From: Clostridia bacterium | Lineage (GTDB): Bacteria > Bacillota > Clostridia > Oscillospirales > CAG-272 | Length of the DNA: 64,000 nucleotides | Assembly: GCA_017481595.1 (NCBI GenBank) | Contig: JAFUOY010000013.1 | Span: 21,952 to 85,951 of the forward strand | Reading direction: 5' to 3' | Shown here: piece after piece, positions 20,456 to 28,170 of the stretch | Layout of the letters: each line of letters starts with the position of its first letter | How positions within the stretch are numbered: the first letter of the stretch is position 1 | Translations under genes and position numbers: made by a program | The notes under the pieces: model-generated | What the model was told of the DNA's origin: nothing | Databases searched by the model: none | What the model saw: the letters and a program-made list of their open reading frames with translations, nothing else

Positions 20456-20513
20456 ATATCTGTATAATAAATGCTTCGCGCTTTACTGAAAAGCGCATAT
20501 ACGGAGGTATTTT

Positions 20514-21341
20514 ATGGAATTTAAAAATCCCTGTACGGATGTGATCAAGGATAAAAAGCTGTACGTATTCGATATGGACGGCACTATATATCTTGGGGGT
20601 AAGCCCTTTGGCTTTGCTATTGAGTTTATCAAGAATTTAAGAAAAAACGGTAAAAGGGTGCTTTTCTTTACAAATAACGCATCACACACAACTCCCTTCT
20701 ATCTTGAAAAGCTTACGCGCCTCGGCTTCGAGCCCACCCTTGATGAAATAATGACCTCGGGAGACGTAACCTACGAGTTTCTTACCCGCTACCGCAAGGG
20801 TAAGAGTGTGTATATGGTCGCCACACCCGAGCTTGAAAATGAATATAAGGAAAAGGGTATAAATGTCCTTTCGGGGGATGAGGAAAGGGCGGATATCGTG
20901 GTTACAAGCTTCGATACGACTCTTACCTATAAAAAGCTTGATAACGCCTGCCGATTCGTACGCGAAGGTGCGGAATATCTTTCCACCCATCCCGACTATA
21001 ACTGCCCTACGGAAACGGGCTTCATCCCCGACAGCGGCGCTATTGCCGCCTTCGTTACCGCCTCTACGGGAGTTTATCCTACCTATTTCGGTAAGCCCTA
21101 TAAGGAAACCATTGAAATGATAGGGGAGGCAACGGGCTTTAAAAATGACGAAATGTGCATCTTCGGTGACAGACTCTATACGGATATTGCCCTCGGCAAA
21201 AAATTCGGAGTTTGCTCCATTCTCGTTCTCTCGGGGGAAACCACGGCAGAGGACGTAGATAAGGCGGATACCAAGGATAAGCCGGATTTCGTCTTTGATT
21301 CACTTGATAACGTAAATAATATAATGTTTAAAGGAGAATAA
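20514..21341 (+). CDS. NagD-like HAD-IIA sugar phosphatase
   Basis: A 275-residue protein, start preceded by GGAGGTATTTT. Motif I YVFDMDGTIYLGGKP, motif II FFTNNAS, the cap containing the DUF-type alpha/beta insert, and motif IV FGDRLYTDIALG define the NagD/p-nitrophenylphosphatase subgroup. It sits 2 bp before nagB, the classical nagD context, so it probably dephosphorylates amino-sugar or related sugar phosphates. Confidence 0.88.
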   Translation: MEFKNPCTDVIKDKKLYVFDMDGTIYLGGKPFGFAIEFIKNLRKNGKRVLFFTNNASHTTPFYLEKLTRLGFEPTLDEIMTSGDVTYEFLTRYRKGKSVYMVATPELENEYKEKGINVLSGDEERADIVVTSFDTTLTYKKLDNACRFVREGAEYLSTHPDYNCPTETGFIPDSGAIAAFVTASTGVYPTYFGKPYKETIEMIGEATGFKNDEMCIFGDRLYTDIALGKKFGVCSILVLSGETTAEDVDKADTKDKPDFVFDSLDNVNNIMFKGE

Positions 21342-21343
21342 TT

Positions 21344-22066
21344 ATGAAGGTTATAATTACTGAAAACTATGAGGAAATGAGCAGAGTTGCCGCTGACATA
21401 ATAATAAATAAGGTAAAGGCTGATCCCACAGCGGTCCTCGGTCTTGCCACAGGCTCAAGCCCTATCGGTACATACGACAATATGGTAAAGGATCATCTTG
21501 AAAACGGCACATCCTACAAAAACGTAAAGACCGTTAACCTTGATGAATACGTTACCCTCGCTCCCGAGCACGATCAGAGCTACGCTTATTTTATGCGTAA
21601 GAATCTTTTCGACAGAGTAGACATTGACCTTGCAAATACAAATCTTCCCAGCGGTATTGCTGAGTGCGCTCAGGCTGAGTGCGACAGATACAACGCGCTT
21701 CTTGATACTATGAAGCAGGATATTCAGCTTCTTGGTCTCGGCTCCAACGGACATATCGGCTTTAACGAGCCGGGTACACCCTTCGGCTCCGTTACACACC
21801 TTGTTGACCTTACGGAAAACACAATAAAGGATAACTCCCGCCTTTTCGACAACATAGACGACGTTCCGAGACAGGCGCTTTCTATGGGTATAAAGAACAT
21901 TATGCAGGCAAAGAGCATCCTTATGGTAGTATCGGGCGCTAATAAGGCGGACGCAGTTTACGGTATGGTAAAGGGTGAGGTAACTCCCGATCTTCCTGCC
22001 AGCGTGCTTCAGCTCCATCCCGACGTAACTATCGTTTGCGATAAGGCAGCGGCATCAAAGCTTTAA
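21344..22066 (+). CDS. nagB: Glucosamine-6-phosphate deaminase
   Basis: A 240-residue enzyme converting glucosamine-6-phosphate to fructose-6-phosphate and ammonia. Motifs: LGLATGSSPIGTYD (phosphate loop), NLDEYVTL (catalytic Asp), LGLGSNGHIGFNEPGTPF with the active His, and the late LSMGIKNIMQAK. The length fits the monomeric or short Firmicutes form lacking the long allosteric C-terminus of the E. coli enzyme. It joins amino-sugar breakdown to glycolysis. Confidence 0.96.
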   Translation: MKVIITENYEEMSRVAADIIINKVKADPTAVLGLATGSSPIGTYDNMVKDHLENGTSYKNVKTVNLDEYVTLAPEHDQSYAYFMRKNLFDRVDIDLANTNLPSGIAECAQAECDRYNALLDTMKQDIQLLGLGSNGHIGFNEPGTPFGSVTHLVDLTENTIKDNSRLFDNIDDVPRQALSMGIKNIMQAKSILMVVSGANKADAVYGMVKGEVTPDLPASVLQLHPDVTIVCDKAAASKL

Positions 22067-22088
22067 TAAAAGAAATTATATAAGAAAG

Positions 22089-22113
22089 AACGCAAGGAAT
22101 TTTCCTTGCGTTT
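22089..22113 (+). terminator. Terminator of nagB
   Basis: AACGCAAGGAA and TTCCTTGCGTT, then TTCTTGTTGCATAAA, a tail resembling those at 11980 and 55578. Confidence 0.8.
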
Positions 22114-22190
22114 CTTGTTGCATAAAGGGCCTATTTGTCCTAAAATAAGGACAAGTAATTTTGGAGCCCGAAAAAAATAAAAAATTACTA

Positions 22191-22219
22191 TTGACAAATG
22201 TCGAATCTACTGTTATAAT
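22191..22219 (+). promoter_or_regulatory. Consensus promoter of lexA
   Basis: TTGACA (22191-22196), 17 bp, TATAAT (22214-22219). No clear LexA operator was found on either side. Confidence 0.8.
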
Positions 22220-22271
22220 GGAATAAAAGAAGTTCAAGTTCTTTTATAAATTCTCTTAAAAGGAGTAACCT

Positions 22272-22883
22272 ATGAAGCTGCTAAATGAAGAAAAGCTGCA
22301 TAAAATGGCAGAGTTTATAAATAGATATATAATAGAGCATAACGGTGAGTCCCCTAAGTTCAAGGACATTCTTACCTATATGGATATGACAAACTCCGTT
22401 GGATACAGATATCTTATGACCCTTAAGGAAAGGGGAGTTATCTCCTATAAGGGCAAGGGTACTCTCAGCGTTAAGGGACAGGACGAAATGAAGGTGGCGT
22501 TTACTCGCGCTCCCATTCTTGGCGCTATCCCCTGCGGTAGCGAGGAGGATGAGGAGGAGTACGTTGAGGGCTACGTTGCCATCCCAAGCGAATGGGCAAA
22601 GGGAGAGTGCTATCTCCTTCGCGCCTCGGGGGACTCAATGGTGGACGTTGGTATTGAGTCGGGGGATCTTGTGCTTATAAAGAAAACCTCACAGGCTTCA
22701 AGCGGAAAAATAGTTGTGTGCCTTACGGAAAAGGGCAGCACCTTAAAAAGATATTATAAGGAAAACGGCAGAGTGCGACTCCACGCAGAAAACTCTACCT
22801 ACGAGGGAGAAAGAAGAGATTTCTATCCCACCAAGCTTACGATACAGGGTGTGGCAATCAAGGTAATTAAGGATTTATTATAA
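22272..22883 (+). CDS. lexA: LexA-family SOS repressor with Cys-Gly cleavage site
   Basis: A 203-residue repressor-protease. Residues 1-70 form a winged helix (FKDILTYMDMTNSVGYRYLMTLKERG). The S24 peptidase domain has nucleophile Ser122 in SGDSM and the general base Lys159 in STLKRYY. The autocleavage site reads PILGAIPCGS, so the bond would be Cys88-Gly89 instead of the usual Ala-Gly; UmuD uses Cys-Gly. A plain S24 regulator is possible, but length and wing fit LexA. The 24-residue gap in the linker is acidic (EEDEEEYVEG). Confidence 0.85.
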   Translation: MKLLNEEKLHKMAEFINRYIIEHNGESPKFKDILTYMDMTNSVGYRYLMTLKERGVISYKGKGTLSVKGQDEMKVAFTRAPILGAIPCGSEEDEEEYVEGYVAIPSEWAKGECYLLRASGDSMVDVGIESGDLVLIKKTSQASSGKIVVCLTEKGSTLKRYYKENGRVRLHAENSTYEGERRDFYPTKLTIQGVAIKVIKDLL

Positions 22884-22900
22884 TAGAGAGGGAAAAAGAT

Positions 22901-23509
22901 ATGTTTGTTCAATACGGTGAATGGAAAATTAAAGCGGATATTTTAAAGACAAGATCATACTATAGCACCTTTGCTAAGGGTACTGATAAGTTTTCAAGAA
23001 ATTTTCAGAAATATTGTAACAAGCTCACAAAGGAAGAAAGAGATTTCTTTGATTTCTTTGGCATAGACCCTACCTGCGCCTACGTGCAGAGCCTCGGTAT
23101 GTCACATAAGGGCACCGTTCCCACAAGCGGATATTACTATATCTTCGGCGAATACGTTGGCGCTCCTTATCAGCCTGCCATCAGTGTGGAAACTCTTATG
23201 AAGCAGGGCTTTGGCGCCCGTAAGGACAACTCCTTAAGGATCGGCTCCTTCGTTTTTGAATTCCAATTCCCCACAGATCCTCATTCCGATATTCCCCATA
23301 ACATTCCCGACAACTGCATTTGCCTCCGCTTCTATTGTGAGGACGTTAATTGGCTTATCTCCGACAAGTGCGAAAAGAGATATAAGCAGGTGTCCCGATT
23401 TGAAAGATTCTTTGCAAAAATCAGCGCAAAGGTATCCTTCCCAAAATCCAAAAAGGATGAGGACAGGGCGTACGAGCCTGCCGTGTTTCTCGCCGCAACA
23501 AGCTTTTAA
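22901..23509 (+). CDS. Conserved-looking hypothetical protein
   Basis: I do not recognise this 202-residue protein. It starts at ATG after GAGAGGGAAAAAG, 17 bp downstream of lexA, and may be cotranscribed with it. It is soluble, mixed alpha/beta, rich in aromatic residues (GYYYIFGEYVGAPYQ), with a basic C-terminal stretch. No catalytic motif or membrane segment is apparent. Confidence 0.7.
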   Translation: MFVQYGEWKIKADILKTRSYYSTFAKGTDKFSRNFQKYCNKLTKEERDFFDFFGIDPTCAYVQSLGMSHKGTVPTSGYYYIFGEYVGAPYQPAISVETLMKQGFGARKDNSLRIGSFVFEFQFPTDPHSDIPHNIPDNCICLRFYCEDVNWLISDKCEKRYKQVSRFERFFAKISAKVSFPKSKKDEDRAYEPAVFLAATSF

Positions 23510-23525
23510 TAAAAGGATATAAAAT

Positions 23526-23963
23526 ATGGAAGTAAAATTTTACGATAAGGTTGATGACGCCCTGCTGAAATTTGCGGTTATAATTGCAAAAAGTCAAGGT
23601 AAATGGGTATTTTGCAAGCATAAGGAGCGAAACACCTATGAGATACCGGGTGGACACAGAGAAAATGGAGAAAGCATTGAGGATGCCGCCCGCCGTGAGC
23701 TTTGTGAGGAAACGGGCGCGATAAAATTCGACATAAAGCCCCTTTGCGTGTATTCCGTAACGGGTAAAAACCGCGTAAACGAACAGGGAAACGAAACCTT
23801 TGGAATGTTGTTTTTTGCCGACATTACGGAATTTGAAACGGAGCTCCATAGCGAAATGGAGCGGATAGCGTTGTTTTCGGAGCTACCCACGGACAATTGG
23901 ACCTACCCTCTTATTCAACCCATATTGGCTAAGAAATATTTGGAAATTGAAAACGAAAATTAA
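23526..23963 (+). CDS. NUDIX hydrolase
   Basis: A 145-residue protein with a complete Nudix box, GGHRENGESIEDAARRELCE continuing to ETGA, which supplies the metal-binding glutamates. The N-terminus is a short beta-strand region (WVFCKHKERNTYEIP). Such proteins hydrolyse nucleoside diphosphates linked to other groups. The substrate is not deducible; oxidised dNTP sanitation is one option given the nearby lexA. It ends at a terminator that doubles as part of a promoter. Confidence 0.88.
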   Translation: MEVKFYDKVDDALLKFAVIIAKSQGKWVFCKHKERNTYEIPGGHRENGESIEDAARRELCEETGAIKFDIKPLCVYSVTGKNRVNEQGNETFGMLFFADITEFETELHSEMERIALFSELPTDNWTYPLIQPILAKKYLEIENEN

Positions 23964-23981
23964 AAAGTCTTATACAAATCT

Positions 23982-24011
23982 CGGCAGAGGAGTTGTCCCT
24001 CTGCCGTTTTT
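23982..24011 (+). terminator. Terminator after the NUDIX gene
   Basis: CGGCAGAGG and CCTCTGCCG followed by TTTTTG. The 3' arm contains the spacer of the next promoter. Confidence 0.85.
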
Positions 24012-24021
24012 GTGTTATAAT
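23993..24021 (+). promoter_or_regulatory. Promoter embedded in a terminator
   Basis: TTGTCC (23993-23998), 17 bp, TATAAT (24016-24021) with TGTGT before it. The -35 is in the terminator loop and arm. A similar hairpin-promoter lies on the minus strand at 36446-36492. Confidence 0.6.
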
Positions 24022-24152
24022 AGGGTAAATTATGGATAAAGTAGGGGCTTTGAAAGTGAGGAGTGATAGGTGATAAGTGATAAGATGGCTTCGCCGTAGG
24101 GGCGACCAGCGGTCGTTAGCAAAATAATATAAGCAAAATTGGAGGTAAAACA

Positions 24153-24680
24153 ATGAACGTAAGGCTGATCAAATTAACGAAGGAATATTATATGCAGCTG
24201 TCGGAAATGATTGACGAATGGAAAAAGGACATTGAGGAAAACGATACAAATAGTTCTCCCAATGCCATATTTAAAAACGACTATCACGATTTTGATCACT
24301 ATCTTGATAATTTGGAAATAAAGGAACCAAAGGATGGTAAGGTTCCCGATTCTGTATTTTTCTTGCTGGATACTGAAAGAAATATTTTACTTGGCGCTAT
24401 CAATATCAGACATTATCTGAATGACTATTTGTTAAATTACGGCGGACATATCGGTGACGGTATAAGACCGTCCGAAAGAAGAAAGGGCTACGCTACGGAA
24501 ATGATTCGCTTAGCGCTATATGAATGTAAAAAATTAGGCATTGACAGGGTGCTTATGGTGTGCAATAAATCAAACGTAGCATCTGCCAAAACCATTATAA
24601 AAAACGGCGGAGTATTGGAAAACGAATTTACAGGCGATAACGGAAAAACCTTACAAAGATATTGGATAGAAATAGAATAA
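24153..24680 (+). CDS. GNAT family N-acetyltransferase
   Basis: A 175-residue protein, ATG after GGAGGTAAAACA. It has the acetyl-CoA loop in GDGIRPSERRKGYATEMIRLAL (motif A, R-x-x-G-Y-A), an upstream beta-strand FLLDTERNILLGAINIRHYL, and the distal VCNKSNVASAKTIIKNGG typical of RimJ/RimL-like members. The substrate is unknown. It is monocistronic with its own terminator. Confidence 0.88.
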   Translation: MNVRLIKLTKEYYMQLSEMIDEWKKDIEENDTNSSPNAIFKNDYHDFDHYLDNLEIKEPKDGKVPDSVFFLLDTERNILLGAINIRHYLNDYLLNYGGHIGDGIRPSERRKGYATEMIRLALYECKKLGIDRVLMVCNKSNVASAKTIIKNGGVLENEFTGDNGKTLQRYWIEIE

Positions 24681-24689
24681 TAAAAAGAG

Positions 24690-24721
24690 ACACCCCACGG
24701 AAAAACTGCCGTGGGGTGTTT
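24690..24721. terminator. Bidirectional terminator between GNAT and MATE genes
   Basis: ACACCCCACGG and CCGTGGGGTGT form an 11-bp stem with a short loop between convergent genes. Confidence 0.85.
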
Positions 24722-24740
24722 GCTTTGATTTTAAAATCCG

Positions 24741-26108
24741 TTATATGCTTTGCTTCATTCTCAGATTTGCCTTTTTCATAGTTTTTATAAAGAAAATAAG
24801 GCTGAGAATAAATGAAACGATTTCCGCAATGGGGAAGGAGAGCCACACCGTGTCCACGTTGCCCGAAAGGGAAAGAAGAAACGCCACGGGCAAAAGAACG
24901 ATAAGCTGTCTGCTTACGGATACTATCATACTGATAATGGGGTTGCCAATAGCCTGGAATACGGAGCCTGCAATAATGTTAAAGCCCGCAAGGATAAAGT
25001 GGGATGCAATTATCCTTAACGCCGTAGCGCCGATGGACAACATATTTTCCGACGCGTTGAACATTGAAAGTAAGGTGCGCGGCAAAATCTGGAACGCGGC
25101 AAAGCCTACTATCATAATTATAACCGCGGTAATTACTGTGGTTCTTACGGTGCTGTTTACTCTTTCTGACTTTTTTGCGCCGTAATTATAGGAAATTATG
25201 GGCACCATTGCGTTATTCAAGCCGAATACGGGCATAAATACGAAGCTTTGCAGCTTGAAATAAGCGCCGAAAACCGCAGTTGCCGTAGAGGTAAGTCCCA
25301 TTAAAATGGTGTTCATACCGAAGGTCATTACCGAGCCTATGGATTGCATTACAATGGAAGGAAAGCCCACGCGGTATATTTCCTTGACTATGCGGCCGTT
25401 AAATCGAATGTCCTTGACTCTCAGCTTTATTTCCTTGTTGTATTTCAAGGTAAAGAAAATACCGAACAAAGAGCCGATTATCTGACCGATAACCGTAGCT
25501 ATAGCCGCGCCCGCAACGCCCATCTCGGGTAAGCCAAACCAACCAAAGATAAGTATGGGGTCAAGAATAATATTTACAACCGCGCCCACTATCTGAGTTA
25601 TCATTGACAAGGTGGTTTTTGCCGTTGATTGCAAAAGCTTTTCAAAGCAAAGCTGAGCAAACAATCCAAAGGAACCGATAAGGCAGATGCGCGTGTAGGA
25701 AATGCCCATTTCGATTATCTCGGGGGAGTCCGTCTGCGCCTCAAAGAAGGGGCGAAGGATAAGAGTGCCGACTATTGCAAAGAACAAATAGTTGCAAATT
25801 GATAAAAATATACCCGTATTTGCCGCCTGATCCGCCGTGCGCTGATCCTTTGCTCCCAAGGAACGGGAGATAAGGGTGTTGATACCGACGCAGCTACCAA
25901 GACCGAAGGCAAGCATCAAGGTCTGTAAGGGGAATGCAAGGGACACCGCGGTCAATGCATCCTCGCTGATCTCCGAAACGAATATACTGTCCACAATGTT
26001 GTAAAGTGCCTGTACAAGCATGGATACCATCATTGGTATCGCCATTGAAAAGAGCAGCTTACCCGTGGGGATGTAGCCCATTTTATTTTCTTTTATGTTT
26101 TGTTCCAT
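24741..26108 (-). CDS. MATE family efflux transporter
   Basis: A 455-residue inner-membrane protein with about twelve hydrophobic segments arranged in two similar halves. Family features include GKLLFSMAIPMMVSMLVQALYNIVD at the start, then SLAFPLQTLMLAFGLG and GVAGAAIATVIGQIIGSLFG. MATE proteins export cationic drugs or metabolites using Na+ or H+ gradients. It is monocistronic. Confidence 0.93.
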   Translation of the reverse strand: MEQNIKENKMGYIPTGKLLFSMAIPMMVSMLVQALYNIVDSIFVSEISEDALTAVSLAFPLQTLMLAFGLGSCVGINTLISRSLGAKDQRTADQAANTGIFLSICNYLFFAIVGTLILRPFFEAQTDSPEIIEMGISYTRICLIGSFGLFAQLCFEKLLQSTAKTTLSMITQIVGAVVNIILDPILIFGWFGLPEMGVAGAAIATVIGQIIGSLFGIFFTLKYNKEIKLRVKDIRFNGRIVKEIYRVGFPSIVMQSIGSVMTFGMNTILMGLTSTATAVFGAYFKLQSFVFMPVFGLNNAMVPIISYNYGAKKSERVNSTVRTTVITAVIIMIVGFAAFQILPRTLLSMFNASENMLSIGATALRIIASHFILAGFNIIAGSVFQAIGNPIISMIVSVSRQLIVLLPVAFLLSLSGNVDTVWLSFPIAEIVSFILSLIFFIKTMKKANLRMKQSI

Positions 26109-26153
26109 TTTTCACATCCGTCTTTTTATGTAAAGTAATATTTCCGAAGAATA

Positions 26154-26182
26154 ATACTACCACATTACGCTAAAAAAGTCAA
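26154..26182 (-). promoter_or_regulatory. Promoter of the MATE gene
   Basis: Minus-strand TTGACT (26177-26182), 17 bp, TAGTAT (26154-26159), with TGTGG before the -10. Confidence 0.65.
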
Positions 26183-26220
26183 CCGTAATTCAAAATCCGT
26201 CATTAAACATCATATTTCGG

Positions 26221-26255
26221 TTATCTTTTGTTAATAAAGTTGGTAAATATAGTTT
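26221..26255 (-). repeat. Duplicated 3' end of the flavoprotein gene
   Basis: These 35 bp match 26434-26468, the last codons and stop of the flavoprotein gene, with two mismatches. The 111-bp dispersed element lies between the two copies. Confidence 0.75.
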
Positions 26256-26280
26256 CATAGCCTCCATCTTTGAGGGAGGG

Positions 26281-26391
26281 GTGAACGAAGGCAAATCAAC
26301 ACGGTGTGTTAATTTGTCGAGTGTGTAACCAAAACAAGGAGTGTCGAAGCCGAGTGTATCGAGGCACGCGAGACGACTATGTTTTGGGAAG
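26281..26391. repeat. 111-bp structured dispersed repeat, copy 1
   Basis: Shares its full 111-bp length with 42613-42723 at high identity (core GAGTGTCGAAGCCGAG). Inverted arms pair within the element: AACAC/GTGTT, GTG/CAC around TATCGAGG, and CCAAAAC/GTTTTGG. Changes in copy 2 keep each stem paired. The minus-strand reading (RLACLDTLGFDTPCF) is a well-known spurious ORF type in clostridial genomes. Confidence 0.8.
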
Positions 26392-26433
26392 GGCAATCCA
26401 CGTAAGTGGTGGAAGGAGTCTTGGAGCGATACT

Positions 26434-27075
26434 TTATCTCTTGTTAATAAAATTGGTAAATATAGTTTGCTCCTTTTCGGGAAGCTCTACTCCCATTTTC
26501 TTTCCCGCTTCAATGCATTTGAGGAAGTAAGCCATATTTTTGCCAAGGATATGCATTGTCTGTACACCCTCCTCGTCCTCGTAAACCTGCTCAGCCCTTG
26601 CGCCGTGAGCCATGTTCCAATATCTTGAGGAAATAACGGGCATTTGCGAAATGGTAAGATACTTGTTCATCTGGTCAAAGGCGGCGGTAGTGCCTCCGCG
26701 TCTTGCAACGGTGATACAAGCGGCAGGCTTAAGATAAAACGCCTTGCCGCCGTTTCCACAGGACTCCGAGTAGAAAAGTCTGTCCATAAAGGACGCCATA
26801 TTTCCTGAAGGGGCGGCATAATGCACGGGAGTACCGAAAACAAATCCGTCCGCCTCATATGCTTTTTCTCTCGCTATGTTTACCGCGTCGTTGTATACGC
26901 ATTTCTTTAATTTAATACATCCCTTGCAGGCAACGCAACCCCCAATGGGAGTATTGCCTATCCAGAATATCTCCGTGTCAATTCCGTTTTCGTTAAGTGC
27001 TTTTGCCACCTCAGAAAGAGCAGTATATGTGCAGCCCTTCTCGTGTGGACTTCCGTTTATAAGTAAAACCTTCAT
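26434..27075 (-). CDS. Flavodoxin-fold NAD(P)H-dependent reductase with CxxC-type pair
   Basis: A 213-residue FMN-binding protein. The phosphate loop is NGSPHEKGCTYTAL near residue 7, and a cysteine motif GGCVACKGCIKLKKC follows near 46-60. GTPVHYAAPSGNMASFMDRL is the isoalloxazine-binding loop. Such iron-sulfur or disulfide flavoproteins (IsfA-like or WrbA-like) move electrons in anaerobes. The cysteine spacing hints at a metal cluster, but this is inference. Its 3' end is partly duplicated downstream beside a dispersed repeat. Confidence 0.87.
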   Translation of the reverse strand: MKVLLINGSPHEKGCTYTALSEVAKALNENGIDTEIFWIGNTPIGGCVACKGCIKLKKCVYNDAVNIAREKAYEADGFVFGTPVHYAAPSGNMASFMDRLFYSESCGNGGKAFYLKPAACITVARRGGTTAAFDQMNKYLTISQMPVISSRYWNMAHGARAEQVYEDEEGVQTMHILGKNMAYFLKCIEAGKKMGVELPEKEQTIFTNFINKR

Positions 27076-27123
27076 AATCTATCTCCTTTTTATACTATGC
27101 TTTATAAATATGCATTTTGTTAT

Positions 27124-27152
27124 ATTTTATCATAGATATTTTCATTTTACAA
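27124..27152 (-). promoter_or_regulatory. Promoter of the flavoprotein gene
   Basis: Minus-strand TTGTAA (27147-27152), 17 bp, TAAAAT (27124-27129). Confidence 0.6.
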
Positions 27153-27227
27153 CATAAAAAAAGCAAACTAAATGGTGCGTATTCTAAAGGACAGTTTTAC
27201 CTACCGACAGAAAACAAAATTCGTCGA

Positions 27228-27256
27228 TTGACTTTTTGTGGTTTTTGTCTTATAAT
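27228..27256 (+). promoter_or_regulatory. Promoter of the DUF2185 gene
   Basis: TTGACT (27228-27233), 17 bp, TATAAT (27251-27256). Confidence 0.75.
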
Positions 27257-27306
27257 AGAAATACAGATATATGATAAATAAACATCTATAAGGAAGGATT
27301 CGGTTT

Positions 27307-27702
27307 ATGGGATTATTTGATATATTTAAAAAGAAAGATGAGTTCATTAAAATAGAAATTAAAAAGTTAATTGAATGGAATGAGCCTAATGGAGAGGGAT
27401 GTTTTGCTTCGGATAGAATAACAAAAGGTGGCTTCAAGGTTGGATATATGTATAGGGAAGAGCCTGACGAAGGGAGCCCTGATAGCGGGTGGCGATTTTT
27501 GGCAGGAGACGAGGATGATTCATATATCAACGATCCCAATAATTTGCATCTGTTTGCTATCAACACAATCTGCAATTATGATAAAGATATTATTCCATAC
27601 TTAAAATCTGAAGTTGGAAGTGCTTATATTAGAATAAGTAGCGATAAATTCCAAATTGATGACGGAAGTAAAGAGATATTAATTGAGAAACAAAATAGAT
27701 AA
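27307..27702 (+). CDS. DUF2185 domain protein (Imm33-like)
   Basis: A 131-residue soluble protein, ATG after AAGGAAGGATTCGGTTT. The core DRITKGGFKVGYMYREEPDE, SGWRFLAGDEDDSYINDP and AINTICNYDKDIIPYL matches DUF2185, a family often found as immunity proteins beside polymorphic toxins. No toxin gene is adjacent here, so it is an orphan: a remnant immunity gene or a housekeeping paralogue. AT-rich codon use suggests acquisition. Confidence 0.85.
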   Translation: MGLFDIFKKKDEFIKIEIKKLIEWNEPNGEGCFASDRITKGGFKVGYMYREEPDEGSPDSGWRFLAGDEDDSYINDPNNLHLFAINTICNYDKDIIPYLKSEVGSAYIRISSDKFQIDDGSKEILIEKQNR

Positions 27703-27744
27703 ATTCCGATTTATTAAAAGTATTGGTATGCCGATTGTTGAAAG

Positions 27745-27773
27745 CCTCCCTTTGCACAAGGGAGCCTTTTTGT
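27745..27773 (+). terminator. Terminator after the DUF2185 gene
   Basis: CTCCCTT and AAGGGAG with a short loop followed by CCTTTTTG. Confidence 0.7.
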
Positions 27774-27781
27774 AAGACGAA

Positions 27782-28110
27782 AACCCCGCCATAGTGGCGG
27801 GGTTCAAAAGAGGTTAACCGGTGAATCGAAAAAAGGACACAAGAGAAGAATGCGAAAAAAGCCTTCCCCAGCGGGGGATGGCCCAGGCCAGCCTCTCTTG
27901 ACGCTTTGCGTCAATTCACCTTCAGGTGGATGCGAAGCAGACGGATGAGGTGTTTCTAAAAATCAACAAACTAAAAGAACATACTCATCCACCACTAATG
28001 TGGTCCCCCTTCCCTTTCTTAGGGAAGGCATAGATAAGACCTATTTACGGGTAGCAAGCAACAAATGCATGGCTGACAGGTCAATAAAAGACGCACCCCA
28101 GCGTAGCCTG
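27782..28110. repeat. Intergenic block of dispersed hairpin repeats
   Basis: No convincing gene is present. Visible pieces are AACCCCGCC/GGCGGGGTT (27782-27804), GCCTTCCCC/GGGGG (27861-27880), TTGACGC/GCGTCAA near 27899-27914, a GGATGAGG tag near 27942, and CCTTCCC/GGGAAGG near 28010-28030. They belong to the dispersed family also seen at 36.3-37.2 kb and 48.8 kb. Confidence 0.6.
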
Positions 28111-28138
28111 TAGTATTAGGGCTATGCCCGAAACTGAA

Positions 28139-28163
28139 ATACCCCCCGTTTTACGGGGGGTAT
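28139..28163. terminator. Terminator of the isomerase/oxidoreductase operon
   Basis: ATACCCCCCG and CGGGGGGTAT form a 10-bp stem with a TTTA loop, 8 bp from the stop of the minus-strand gene. Confidence 0.75.
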
Positions 28164-28170
28164 TTATTTG

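Noticed and set aside
26190-26396. Coding sequence with peptide RLACLDTLGFDTPCF
   Set aside because: It is the translation of the 111-bp structured repeat, and the same frame appears in the second copy at 42327-42746; stems covary, so it is not a protein gene.
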